Shown: positions 16,007 through 23,962 of the stretch, piece after piece
Layout: each line of letters starts with the position of its first letter
Position numbering within the stretch: the first letter of the stretch is position 1
Source: Sideroxydans sp.
GTDB lineage: Bacteria; Pseudomonadota; Gammaproteobacteria; Burkholderiales; Gallionellaceae
DNA length: 64,000 bases
Assembly (NCBI GenBank): GCA_027310725.1
Contig: DAIDAG010000080.1
Coordinates: 1-64,000, forward strand
Direction of reading: 5' to 3'
Program-made: the position numbers and the translations under genes
The notes under the pieces: model-generated
Told to the model about the DNA's origin: nothing
The model's input: the letters and a program-made list of their open reading frames with translations, nothing else
The model's database searches: none

Positions 16007-18406
16007 ATGGCGAGTCCGGTACAAGGCAATATGAACGAAATGGGGTTGCGGTTGGAGTTCACCAGGAACCTCAACCACGTCACCAACAAGATCCACGCCA
16101 CCAGCAACATCGACGAGATCATGCTGGATGTCAGCAAGGACATCTGCACCTTGTTCAATGCCGACCGCCTGACCATCTACGTGGTGGGTGAGGACAAAGC
16201 GTCGCTGATCTCCAAGGTCAAGACCGGACTGAATTCGTTCAAGGATCTGAAGCTGCCCATCGCCGAACAAAGCATTGCGGGTTATGCCGCATTCCACAAG
16301 AAGTTGCTCAATCTCAAGGACGTTTACGATGAGCAGGAACTGGCTGCTTTCAGCACGACGTTGCGCTTTCTGCAGGATGTAGACCGGCGCACCGGTTACC
16401 GTACCAAACAGATGCTGGTTGCACCGATAGTCGATGTGGAGGGAAGCGACCTGATCGGGGTGATGCAGGTCATCAACAACAAGGCCGGCATCCCTTTTCC
16501 GTCGATGGTGGAAGAGGGAGCGCGCGAACTGGCACAAACCCTGGCGGTCGCCCTCAAGCAACGCCAGCAACAGGCCAACACGGTCAAGACCAAATACGAC
16601 TACCTCGTTTCAGATGCGGTGATGTCCGCGGCAGAATTCGAACTGGCAACGCGCACCGCGCGGCGCAAGGGTGTGGATGTGGAAGATGTTCTGCTGGATG
16701 AGTTCCAGGTCAAGCCGGAAGCGCTGGGCAAGGCGTTGTCCAGTTTTTTCGGTGTGCCTTATGAGCCGCTCAAGACGGACCGGATCAAGCCGTCCGAACT
16801 CCTGCGCAACCTGAAACGCGAATATGTGGCAAGCAGCCATTGGGTGCCGGTGGACGATACCCCGGAGGGCGTGATCATTCTCACCACCGACCCGGAACGT
16901 ATACAGGCGTCGCGGGTGGTCAACAATATTTTCCCCAAGAACAGGCTGATCTATAAAGTATGTACACAGCGCGAATTCAAGGCCACGCTGGACCAGTTTT
17001 ATGGCGGCGGCGCCGCCGGCGGGGTGGGCGATATCACCGGCAGCTTTGAAGATACTGGCTCCATGGATGACCTGCTGACTTCTTTGGGAAGCGGGGATGA
17101 AGAGGAAGTGGGCGGTGCCAGCCAGGACGAAGTCAGCGCCGCGGCGGATAACGAACTCGTCAAACTGGTCAATAAGATCATCATCGATGCCTACAAGATG
17201 GGGGCCTCGGATATTCATATCGAGCCGCAACCTGGCAAAGGCAAGACGGGAATCCGTTTGCGCAAGGACGGTTCGCTGTTGAACTACATCGAAGTGCCTT
17301 CCACCTATCGCAATGCGATGATCACGCGCCTCAAGATCATGTGCGACCTCGATATCTCCGAGAAGCGCAAGCCGCAGGACGGCAAGATCAAGTTCAAGAA
17401 ATACGGTCCCCTGGATATCGAGTTGCGCGTTGCGACCATTCCCTCGCAGGGCGGCGTGGAAGATGTGGTGATGCGTATTCTCGCTTCCGGCGAACCCATA
17501 CCGCTGGATAACATGGGTTTTTCGGCGCGGAATCTTGAGTTGGTGAAAAAAACCATCAGCAAACCTTACGGCCTGTTCTTCGTATGCGGCCCGACCGGTT
17601 CCGGTAAAACGACTACGCTGCACTCCATCCTGAAACACATCAACACGCCGGATACCAAGATATGGACGGTGGAAGATCCGGTGGAAATCACGCAAAAAGG
17701 CCTGCGCCAGGTGCAGGTCAACAAGAAGGCCGGCCTGGACTTCGCTTCCATCATGCGCTCATTCCTGCGCGCCGATCCGGACGTGATCATGGTGGGTGAA
17801 ATGCGCGACAAGGAGACGGTTTCCACCGGCATCGAAGCTTCGCTCACCGGCCACCTAGTGTTCGCCACCCTGCACACCAATAGCGCGCCGGAGTCGATCA
17901 TCCGCTTGCTCGATATGGGCATGGACCCATTCAACTTCGCGGATGCTCTGCTCGGCATCCTTGCGCAACGTCTGGCCAAGCGTTTATGCAAGGACTGCAA
18001 GAAAGTTCACATCGCGTCGCAGGATGAGATCAAAGCGCTGCTCACCGAATATGCCGAGGAGATGCGCAGCACCGAGACCTGGAAAAAGGATCCAAATGCC
18101 GCTTACAAGGCGCTGTATGGGGAATGGGTCAAACTGTTTGGCGATGACAAAGGCCAGATCAAGCTTTACGAAAAAGTGGGTTGCGATAAATGCTCCGGCA
18201 CGGGTTATCGCGGGCGTGTCGGTTTGCACGAATTGCTGATCGGTACCGATGCGGTCAAGAAAGCCATCCAGGGACATGCGCGGGTTGCCGAGCTTTTTGC
18301 GCTTGCGCTGGAAGAAGGGATGCGTACCCTGAAACAGGACGGTATCGAAAAGGTCCTGAGCGGCATCACCGACATCCATCAAGTGCGCGCCGTTTGTATC
18401 AAGTAG
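16007..18406 (+). CDS. GAF-domain GspE/PilB-type secretion ATPase
   Basis: ATG 16007 follows GAGGAGA; the earlier ORF start at 15863 runs through the upstream gene. Of 800 residues, about 20-180 form a GAF domain, about 205-340 a GspE/MshE-like N-terminal domain (FFGVPYEPL...) and the rest the hexameric ATPase. The Walker A motif is GPTGSGKTTT (about 527), Walker B is VIMVGEMRDKET (about 590), and a four-cysteine zinc site is formed by CKDCKK and CDKCSGTGYRGR. This is the layout of extension ATPases for type IV pili or type II secretion. A GAF sensor on such an ATPase is uncommon. No pilC/pilD/pilT lies alongside, so it is an orphan ATPase inside a signalling cluster, with a pilin gene two genes later. 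Confidence 0.9.
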   Translation: MASPVQGNMNEMGLRLEFTRNLNHVTNKIHATSNIDEIMLDVSKDICTLFNADRLTIYVVGEDKASLISKVKTGLNSFKDLKLPIAEQSIAGYAAFHKKLLNLKDVYDEQELAAFSTTLRFLQDVDRRTGYRTKQMLVAPIVDVEGSDLIGVMQVINNKAGIPFPSMVEEGARELAQTLAVALKQRQQQANTVKTKYDYLVSDAVMSAAEFELATRTARRKGVDVEDVLLDEFQVKPEALGKALSSFFGVPYEPLKTDRIKPSELLRNLKREYVASSHWVPVDDTPEGVIILTTDPERIQASRVVNNIFPKNRLIYKVCTQREFKATLDQFYGGGAAGGVGDITGSFEDTGSMDDLLTSLGSGDEEEVGGASQDEVSAAADNELVKLVNKIIIDAYKMGASDIHIEPQPGKGKTGIRLRKDGSLLNYIEVPSTYRNAMITRLKIMCDLDISEKRKPQDGKIKFKKYGPLDIELRVATIPSQGGVEDVVMRILASGEPIPLDNMGFSARNLELVKKTISKPYGLFFVCGPTGSGKTTTLHSILKHINTPDTKIWTVEDPVEITQKGLRQVQVNKKAGLDFASIMRSFLRADPDVIMVGEMRDKETVSTGIEASLTGHLVFATLHTNSAPESIIRLLDMGMDPFNFADALLGILAQRLAKRLCKDCKKVHIASQDEIKALLTEYAEEMRSTETWKKDPNAAYKALYGEWVKLFGDDKGQIKLYEKVGCDKCSGTGYRGRVGLHELLIGTDAVKKAIQGHARVAELFALALEEGMRTLKQDGIEKVLSGITDIHQVRAVCIK

Positions 18407-18437
18407 CTTTCATGCCATAGCGGGATCAGGAAAAGTC

Positions 18438-20027
18438 ATGACGCAAGGCGAAAAACTGCTGCACCGGCTGGAGGAATTGAATGCCATCGGCGTTGCGCTT
18501 TCAAGCGAACGCGACATCGATCGTCTGCTGGAGACCATTCTGGTCGCCGCGCAGCGTATCACCAATGCCGATGCAGGCACCTTGTATCTGCTTGAACCTG
18601 ATCAGCAGCAGCTCAAATTTTCGATCATGCGTACCAACTCGCTGGACATTGCGCAGGGCGGTACCAGCGGCAATGCCATCAAGCCCTATCCCATCCACCT
18701 GATCGACAGGGATGGCAAGCCCAATCATTCCATGGTGGTGGCGCATGTGGCGCTGAATGATGTGACGGTGAATATCGCCGATGCCTATACCGCCGAGGGC
18801 TTCGACTTTTCCGGCACCAAGGGGTTCGACAAGAAGACCGGCTACCGCTCCACTTCGTTCCTGGCGGTGCCGATGAAGAACCACGAGGGTGAAATCATCG
18901 GCGTGTTGCAACTCATTAATGCCCTGGATCGGGAAAGCGGCGCGATCGTTTCGTTTTCGGAAGACGATCAGCATCTGCTGGAGTCGTTGGCTTCGCAGGC
19001 AGCCATCGCGCTGACCAACCGGCGACTGATCCAGCAACTGGAGGATTTGTTCGAGTCGTTGATCAACCTCATCAATACAGCCATTGACGACAAATCGCCC
19101 TATACCGGCGGGCACTGCGAACGTGTGCCGGCGCTGACCATGATGCTGGCCGAAGCAGCGAACAAGGCCAAACTGGGTGCGCTCAAGGATTTCAACCTGA
19201 CCGACAAGGATCGTTACGAACTCAAGATCGCCGGGCTGCTGCATGACTGCGGCAAGATCACTACGCCGGTGCATGTGGTGGATAAATCCACCAAGCTGGA
19301 GACCATCTTTGACCGTATTCAATTGATCGATACGCGCTTCGAGACGCTCAAGCGCGACGCCGAGATCGAGATGCTCAAGGGAGCCAAGACGAAGGCCGAC
19401 TTTGAAGCGACTGTCCGGCAACTCGATGCCGACCGCGAATTCCTGCGCCGCTGCAATATCGGATCGGAAAAGATGCAGGATGCCGATATTGCCCGGGTAC
19501 AACAGATCGCCCGATACCAATGGCGGAATACCCAGGGCGAACCGGCTGACTTCCTTAACGCAGAAGAAATCGAGAACCTGACTATCCGTGCCGGCACCCT
19601 GACTGCGGCGGAACGCGAGGTCATCAATCACCACATCAACGTCACGATCAAGATGCTGGAGGCGCTGCCCTGGCCGAACCACCTGAAACATGTGCCGGAA
19701 TACGCGGGCGGCCATCACGAGCGCATGGATGGCAAAGGTTATCCCAAGGGCCTGACGCGCGATCAGATGCCGATACAGGCCAGGGTCATGGGTATCGCCG
19801 ACATTTTCGAGGCACTGACTGCCAAAGACCGGCCCTACAAGGAAGGCAAGACGCTTACCGAGTCGCTGGCGATCCTTGGCAAATTCAAGGAGAACGGCCA
19901 TATCGACGCGGACCTTTTCGACGTGTTCATCCGCGAAAAGGTCTATCTCACCTATGCCAAACAATTTCTCAAGCCGGAACAGATCGACCTGGTGGATGAA
20001 AGCAAGATTCCGGGATATGTTCCCTGA
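18438..20027 (+). CDS. GAF-HD-GYP domain protein, probable c-di-GMP phosphodiesterase
   Basis: A GAF domain occupies about residues 10-195 and an HD-GYP domain about 205-520. The metal and catalytic residues of the family are present: HDCGK, NHH, HHERMDGKGYPKGL and a downstream GIADIFEALTAKDRPY. These should permit c-di-GMP hydrolysis to pGpG/GMP. About 100 residues of charged sequence are inserted between the HDCGK and NHH blocks, longer than in typical HD-GYP proteins. The GAF ligand is unknown. It is 31 bp downstream of the GAF-ATPase and last in the run of signalling genes, so the two GAF proteins may respond to the same cue and tune pilus or secretion activity. Confidence 0.92.
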   Translation: MTQGEKLLHRLEELNAIGVALSSERDIDRLLETILVAAQRITNADAGTLYLLEPDQQQLKFSIMRTNSLDIAQGGTSGNAIKPYPIHLIDRDGKPNHSMVVAHVALNDVTVNIADAYTAEGFDFSGTKGFDKKTGYRSTSFLAVPMKNHEGEIIGVLQLINALDRESGAIVSFSEDDQHLLESLASQAAIALTNRRLIQQLEDLFESLINLINTAIDDKSPYTGGHCERVPALTMMLAEAANKAKLGALKDFNLTDKDRYELKIAGLLHDCGKITTPVHVVDKSTKLETIFDRIQLIDTRFETLKRDAEIEMLKGAKTKADFEATVRQLDADREFLRRCNIGSEKMQDADIARVQQIARYQWRNTQGEPADFLNAEEIENLTIRAGTLTAAEREVINHHINVTIKMLEALPWPNHLKHVPEYAGGHHERMDGKGYPKGLTRDQMPIQARVMGIADIFEALTAKDRPYKEGKTLTESLAILGKFKENGHIDADLFDVFIREKVYLTYAKQFLKPEQIDLVDESKIPGYVP

Positions 20028-20183
20028 GTATCTGCATATTTGAAATACCAGGGTGTGCAAAGTGACAAAAAACGTCACCAGCCTGACGCTTTTATGTTTG
20101 CTGCCGCTACGATCCGGGTATCGGTTGGTCTGCATCGGACATCCAAGCCAATAAAACAGGGCGTTTCTCGATTGGTTACCATC

Positions 20184-20198
20184 TGGCACGGGTTCTGC
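20184..20198 (+). promoter_or_regulatory. Sigma54-type -24/-12 promoter of the pilin gene
   Basis: TGGCACGGGTTCTGC matches the sigma54 consensus TGGCACG-N4-TTGC at every fixed position except one (C for T), with the GG and GC doublets correctly spaced. It lies 69 bp before the pilin ATG. Sigma54 with the PilS/PilR system controls pilA in many proteobacteria. Upstream, GTGAC-N7-GTCAC at 20062-20078 is a possible activator site. Confidence 0.75.
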
Positions 20199-20266
20199 TA
20201 ATATCCATTCGCACACCTTGTGTGTAGCCCGCAACGGCAATAATAAATTCTTTTAAGGAGTTCAAT

Positions 20267-20875
20267 ATGAAACAAATTCAGAAAGGTTTCACCCTGATAG
20301 AGCTGATGATCGTGGTTGCCATCATTGGTATTCTGGCAGCGGTGGCGATTCCAGCGTATCAGGACTATGTGGTGAAAGCCAAGCTGTCCAAAGTGCAATC
20401 GACGATGGATTCAGTCAAATTGGCACTGGCGATGTACTATCAGGAAAATGGCTCTTTCCCGCTGGCCACTGCAACCGTCAATGTAACGGGTGGTGTAGGT
20501 GGTACGGCAGGTACAGTCGATGCGGGGCCTGATGTTTGGACGTCAATAGGTTTGAGCACCTTTCCTACCCTGCCTTCAGAAGTATCGAATCTCGCATACA
20601 ATACAAATGTGATTGGAGACTCTTTTGCTTTAACCCTGACCCTTGCTCCAGGTAAGATCAAGGCAGGTACGATCGACGGTGCCTTGGTTACCATTACGCC
20701 GTCTGTTGGAGTGCCTGCCGGTGGACCTCCGGCTGCTACTGCTGCAAATACTGCCGTTGTTGGTACAGCTATGGTGTGGCATTACGCATGTTCCTTAGCT
20801 GGGGGTACCATCGATCCGATTTTGACCAAGTACTTCAACAATGCAGGTGTTGCTTGCACGACAAACTCGCAATAA
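20267..20875 (+). CDS. Type IV major pilin (PilA-like prepilin)
   Basis: ATG 20267 follows AAGGAG. The short prepilin leader MKQIQKG is cut before Phe, giving [20 protein letters not shown] with the conserved Glu5; this is the class III signal recognised by prepilin peptidase PilD. The hydrophobic helix anchors the subunit and builds the pilus core. The globular part contains two cysteines near the C-terminus (YACSL and VACTTN) that could form the D-loop disulfide. At 202 residues it is somewhat longer than classical 150-165-residue pilins. It has a sigma54-type promoter and its own terminator, so it is monocistronic. A pseudopilin or minor pilin is the alternative, but promoter and terminator strength favour a major subunit. 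Confidence 0.9.
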   Translation: MKQIQKGFTLIELMIVVAIIGILAAVAIPAYQDYVVKAKLSKVQSTMDSVKLALAMYYQENGSFPLATATVNVTGGVGGTAGTVDAGPDVWTSIGLSTFPTLPSEVSNLAYNTNVIGDSFALTLTLAPGKIKAGTIDGALVTITPSVGVPAGGPPAATAANTAVVGTAMVWHYACSLAGGTIDPILTKYFNNAGVACTTNSQ

Positions 20876-20893
20876 GTTGAATTATGTTGCGCG

Positions 20894-20923
20894 CAAACCC
20901 CTCTTCGGAGGGGTTTGTTTTTT
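20894..20923 (+). terminator. Intrinsic terminator of the pilin gene
   Basis: A perfect 10-bp stem, CAAACCCCTC / GAGGGGTTTG, closed by a TTCG tetraloop, is followed at once by TTTTTT. It is one of the clearest intrinsic terminators in the window. Confidence 0.95.
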
Positions 20924-20936
20924 GTGGGAACGATCC

Positions 20937-22580
20937 ATGTTGAATCGCACAATATTTTTAGATTATTTCCTGAAGCGCGACCGCGGCTGGCTGCTTTCAT
21001 TGACAGCGGCGGTATGCCTTGTTTACCTGCCGTTTCTCGGTAACGAGTTCTTTTTCGACGACCTGAGTTTTTTCATGAATGGCATTCCCGGGCGTTATGC
21101 AGAGGCCGGATTCCATTTCGATTTGCGCTGGTTTGCCTATGCCTCGCTGGGCTGGACGGTCGCACTCTTCAGCGATGTGGTGCCGCATTTCTTTCATCTG
21201 GGTAATTTGCTGTTGCATGCGGCAAATGCCATTTTACTGTTCTACCTGCTGCGGCAACTGATCTGCGCCGTGTTTCCCGATCGCCGTGATTCATCAATGA
21301 TGATTTGGGGTGCCTGGCTGGGTGCGCTGCTCTTTGCGCTGCATCCGGTGGCAGTCTACGCTGTGGGTTATGTGGTGCAGCGCAGCATTCTGATGGCGAC
21401 GTTGTTCGCCTTGTTGGCACAGATGGCATATCTGCGCGGCTTGCTCACAGGGCAGGGGCGCTGGCTTGCGCTGGCGGTGTTGTGTTATTTCCTTGCGGTC
21501 TTTTCGAAAGAACATAGCGTGCTGACGCCTTTGGTATTGGCTGCACTTACCCCGTTGCTGGGTGAAAGGAATATCGCTTCGAACCGCGCGTTATGGGTAA
21601 CGTGGAGTGCGTTCCTGCTTGTGGCTGTGCTGGTAACTTTGCGAGCGCGCGGCATATTCGGCACGCCTTACGAACCGATGGCGGCAGAACTGTTCGAACA
21701 GCAGGGAGTGTTGGCCGGCACCCCCGAATTGCATCTGCTGAGCATGTTGACTCAGACGGGACTGTTCTTCAAATACCTGTTGTTGTGGTTGTTGCCCAAT
21801 GTGTCATGGATGTCGGTGGATATGCGCGAGCCTTTCGTCGCCAACTGGGCGGACTGGAACGCCTGGATCGGGCTTCTCGCATTCACTGTTTATGGCGCGG
21901 CAGCTATTCGCCTGTTGTTGCGTGGTGGAACAAAGGGATTGATTGGATTCGCTTTGCTCTATCCCTGGCTGCAATTCGGCGTGGAACTGGTCGGGATTCG
22001 CGTGCAAGAGCCATTCGTGCTCTATCGCAGTTACCTGTGGATGCCGGGCTTGCTGCTGCTGATCCCGTTATTGCTATTACAGTTCCAGCAACGGAGATCG
22101 ATTCTGATTCTGGGTTGCGTGGCAATCCTGCTCGTCCCGTTGGCATGGAATCGCCTATGGGTATTCGGTGACCAATTTCGTTTATGGAACGATGCAGCGT
22201 TGCTGTTGAAGGATGAAAGAGTGTTTGGCGCAGACCGGATCTTCTTTAATCGCGGTCAGGGCTTGATGGAAGAGCGGAAATGGGAAGAGGCGGCCAGGGA
22301 CTTTGAGCGTTCCGCGGCGATCAGTCCCAAGCTTGAGCCGGTTCACTATAGTCTGGGAATGGCATACAGCAAAGCTGGGCGTTATCAGGAGGCATTGGAT
22401 CAATTCGAGGCTGCGATCTCAATTCAGCCGAAAGACGGAAGGGCCTATTTTGCCGAGGGTATTGCGTTAAAACGGTTAAATCGCAATGAAGAAGCCATAA
22501 AAAAATTGGAACAAGGCTGCAGGCTGAATAATTTCCCGGCTTGTTTGCTGATTTCTGCTTCTCAAGGTGGCAAGAAATAG
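20937..22580 (+). CDS. Polytopic membrane protein with C-terminal TPRs, possible GT-C pilin glycosyltransferase
   Basis: ATG 20937 (after GGGAA) is chosen because the longer ORF runs through the pilin terminator. About ten hydrophobic segments fill residues 15-425. The first external loop contains NEFFFDDLSFF, an acidic pair where GT-C lipid-linked-sugar transferases have theirs, and LHPVAVYAVGYVVQRS resembles the HPV..EAV motif of TMTC-type enzymes. The last 115 residues contain about three TPR units (EEAARDFERSAAISP, YQEALDQFEAAISIQPKD). Genes of this architecture often lie beside pilA and have been linked to pilin glycosylation. That role is inference; the enzyme class and sugar are not determined by the sequence. 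Confidence 0.65.
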   Translation: MLNRTIFLDYFLKRDRGWLLSLTAAVCLVYLPFLGNEFFFDDLSFFMNGIPGRYAEAGFHFDLRWFAYASLGWTVALFSDVVPHFFHLGNLLLHAANAILLFYLLRQLICAVFPDRRDSSMMIWGAWLGALLFALHPVAVYAVGYVVQRSILMATLFALLAQMAYLRGLLTGQGRWLALAVLCYFLAVFSKEHSVLTPLVLAALTPLLGERNIASNRALWVTWSAFLLVAVLVTLRARGIFGTPYEPMAAELFEQQGVLAGTPELHLLSMLTQTGLFFKYLLLWLLPNVSWMSVDMREPFVANWADWNAWIGLLAFTVYGAAAIRLLLRGGTKGLIGFALLYPWLQFGVELVGIRVQEPFVLYRSYLWMPGLLLLIPLLLLQFQQRRSILILGCVAILLVPLAWNRLWVFGDQFRLWNDAALLLKDERVFGADRIFFNRGQGLMEERKWEEAARDFERSAAISPKLEPVHYSLGMAYSKAGRYQEALDQFEAAISIQPKDGRAYFAEGIALKRLNRNEEAIKKLEQGCRLNNFPACLLISASQGGKK

Positions 22581-22657
22581 TTTTTTGTAATTAAATTTCA
22601 TATAATCAATCTGTTGATGCAAGTTGAAAATATTCTAACTATTTTTAAAGATTTCCC

Positions 22658-22684
22658 TAAAGTTTTCAAAATTCCCGCCGATAC
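22658..22684 (+). promoter_or_regulatory. Sigma28 (FliA)-type promoter upstream of flhDC
   Basis: TAAAGTTT - TCAAAATTCCC (11 nt) - GCCGATAC matches the FliA consensus TAAAGTTT-N11-GCCGATAA at 15 of 16 positions. It is on the + strand, about 210 bp before the flhD ATG, and points towards a hairpin/T-tract at 22737-22776. The 313-bp interval 22581-22893 has no convincing protein gene. Confidence 0.75.
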
Positions 22685-22691
22685 ATCAACA

Positions 22692-22770
22692 GTACGAGCA
22701 ATTGCGTCCCCTCGCGAAGCTTGGTACACAAAATCACCTCTATTGGTCTTGGCCATATAGGGGTTTTTCT
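22692..22770 (+). ncRNA. Candidate FliA-dependent small RNA or attenuated leader ahead of flhDC
   Basis: Transcription from the sigma28 promoter should begin near 22692 and meet a terminator-like hairpin ending at 22763, predicting an RNA of about 75-80 nt. There is no ATG in this stretch and no credible small ORF. The exact start and function are unknown; it could be a free small RNA or the attenuated 5' part of an flhDC transcript. Confidence 0.45.
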
Positions 22771-22776
22771 GCTTTT
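22737..22776 (+). terminator. Terminator-like hairpin inside the flhDC upstream region
   Basis: CCTCTATTGG pairs with CCA-T-ATAGGGG (ten pairs including one G-T, one bulged T, loop TCTTGG) and is followed by TTTTTCTGCTTTTTT. Just downstream GTAGG-N7-CCTAC (22779-22795) is a second small palindrome that could be an operator. Confidence 0.6.
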
Positions 22777-22893
22777 TTGTAGGCCATATTCCTACAGGAT
22801 AATCGGAAGTCGTCGGATATTTCACTTGGATTTTCTCCCCGAGAATGCAACCGTCGTAACAAGACATCACACTGTTTAAGCGAGGGGACTGCT

Positions 22894-23214
22894 ATGAACA
22901 CGAATCAATTGCATGAAGAAATCAAGGAAACCAATCTCTCTTATATGCTGTTGGCCCAGCAAATGATACGCGACGACAAGGCCAGCGCGATTTTCCGTCT
23001 CGGGGTGAGCGAAGAGCTGGCAGACCTGATCGTCGGGCTTTCTTCGGCTCAGATGCTCAAAATGGCCGCGTCGAACATGTTGCTGTGCCGTTTCCGTTTC
23101 GACGAGCGCTTGCTGCTGAATATGGTCACCGATTACAACAAGGACAGGATGATGTCGCAGGCGCATGCCGCTATCCTGATGTCAGGGCAGCCCGCCGAAG
23201 CTTTGGTTCTCTGA
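22894..23214 (+). CDS. flhD: Flagellar transcriptional activator FlhD
   Basis: FlhD of 106 residues: NTNQLHEEIKETNLSYMLLAQQMI at the N-terminus and the FRLGVSEELADLI helix region are typical. With FlhC it forms the hetero-hexameric D4C2 complex that activates class II flagellar operons through sigma70 RNA polymerase. It starts at ATG 22894 after GAGGGGAC. flhC follows 17 bp after the stop codon. The upstream region contains a sigma28-type promoter and a hairpin, suggesting that FliA feeds back on this locus (inference). Confidence 0.96.
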   Translation: MNTNQLHEEIKETNLSYMLLAQQMIRDDKASAIFRLGVSEELADLIVGLSSAQMLKMAASNMLLCRFRFDERLLLNMVTDYNKDRMMSQAHAAILMSGQPAEALVL

Positions 23215-23231
23215 ACGGTAAGGTGAGATCC

Positions 23232-23774
23232 ATGCGAAACAAGAGCGTAGTGAACGAAGCCCGCGAGATACAGATATCGGTCGATCTTATCGAATTGGGG
23301 GCGCGCCTCCAGTTGCTGCAAGAAGAAACGGGGCTGAGCCGGGAGCGCCTGTTGAGACTTTACAAAGAGGTCAAGGGGGAATCGCCTTCCAAGGGTATGC
23401 TGCCGTACTCGACGGACTGGTTCATGAGCTGGTTGCCCAATATCCATTCCTCTTTATTCATGGGCATCCATCAGTATCTGCTGAAGAATGCCAGTGTTTC
23501 CGGCGTCGAGGCTTTGATCAAGAGTTACCGTTTGTACCTCGAGCAGGTGGCGGTCACCACGGGAGAGCAGGTGCTGAGCATCACGCGCGCGTGGTTCCTG
23601 ATTCGTTTTTTCGAGGCCAAAATGCTGCAACTGACGGAATGCAAAGAGTGTGGCGGTCATTTCGTCGTGCACACCAACGAGCTTTGCGAGAGCTACAACT
23701 GCGGCATTTGCCGTCCGCCTTCACGCGCGGGGAAAACGAAAAAAGCCGCACAAGGCGAAGCTGCAGTCGCCTAA
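23232..23774 (+). CDS. flhC: Flagellar transcriptional activator FlhC
   Basis: ATG 23232 gives 180 residues; the longer ORF from 23085 overlaps flhD out of frame and is rejected. The four cysteines of the FlhC zinc site are visible (CKECGGHF and CESYNCGIC), together with the conserved SWLPNIHSSLF and FFEAKMLQLTEC. FlhC supplies most DNA contacts in the FlhD4C2 activator. The TAA stop codon (23772-23774) is at the same time the beginning of a sigma28 -35 element for motAB. Confidence 0.96.
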   Translation: MRNKSVVNEAREIQISVDLIELGARLQLLQEETGLSRERLLRLYKEVKGESPSKGMLPYSTDWFMSWLPNIHSSLFMGIHQYLLKNASVSGVEALIKSYRLYLEQVAVTTGEQVLSITRAWFLIRFFEAKMLQLTECKECGGHFVVHTNELCESYNCGICRPPSRAGKTKKAAQGEAAVA

Positions 23775-23798
23775 AGTTATCACATCAAGCGCCGCTAC
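23772..23798 (+). promoter_or_regulatory. Sigma28-type promoter of motAB, overlapping the flhC stop codon
   Basis: TAAAGTTA - TCACATCAAGC (11 nt) - GCCGCTAC fits the FliA consensus with three mismatches. The first three bases are the flhC stop codon TAA. It lies about 165 bp before the motA ATG. Confidence 0.65.
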
Positions 23799-23875
23799 TA
23801 CTGACGAGTAGGTATCATCAGCAGTGGCGGCGTTGTTGCGTCCTGAATCGCTGAGAAGCTGAAATGCCGGCGAAT

Positions 23876-23908
23876 AGGTACCCTGTTCCATTTATGGGCA
23901 GGGTACCT
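23876..23908 (+). promoter_or_regulatory. Perfect 10-bp inverted repeat in the motA leader
   Basis: AGGTACCCTG and CAGGGTACCT flank a 13-nt loop, 55 bp before the motA start. There is no T-tract, so it is more likely an RNA structure in the leader or a protein-binding palindrome than a terminator. Confidence 0.5.
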
Positions 23909-23962
23909 GAATGCTACGATGCCATCGTAATAGGAAAAAGTGTCGATTCAAGGGAGCAAATT

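Noticed and set aside
20055-20085. CRP/cAMP site upstream of the pilin gene
   Set aside because: GTGA and TCAC are nine bases apart instead of six, so it does not fit the CRP pattern, although a cyclase lies nearby.
22598-22870. Minus-strand ORF of 90 codons in the flhDC upstream region
   Set aside because: It begins with GTG without a ribosome-binding site, has no recognisable motif, and overlaps the strong + strand sigma28 box and hairpin.
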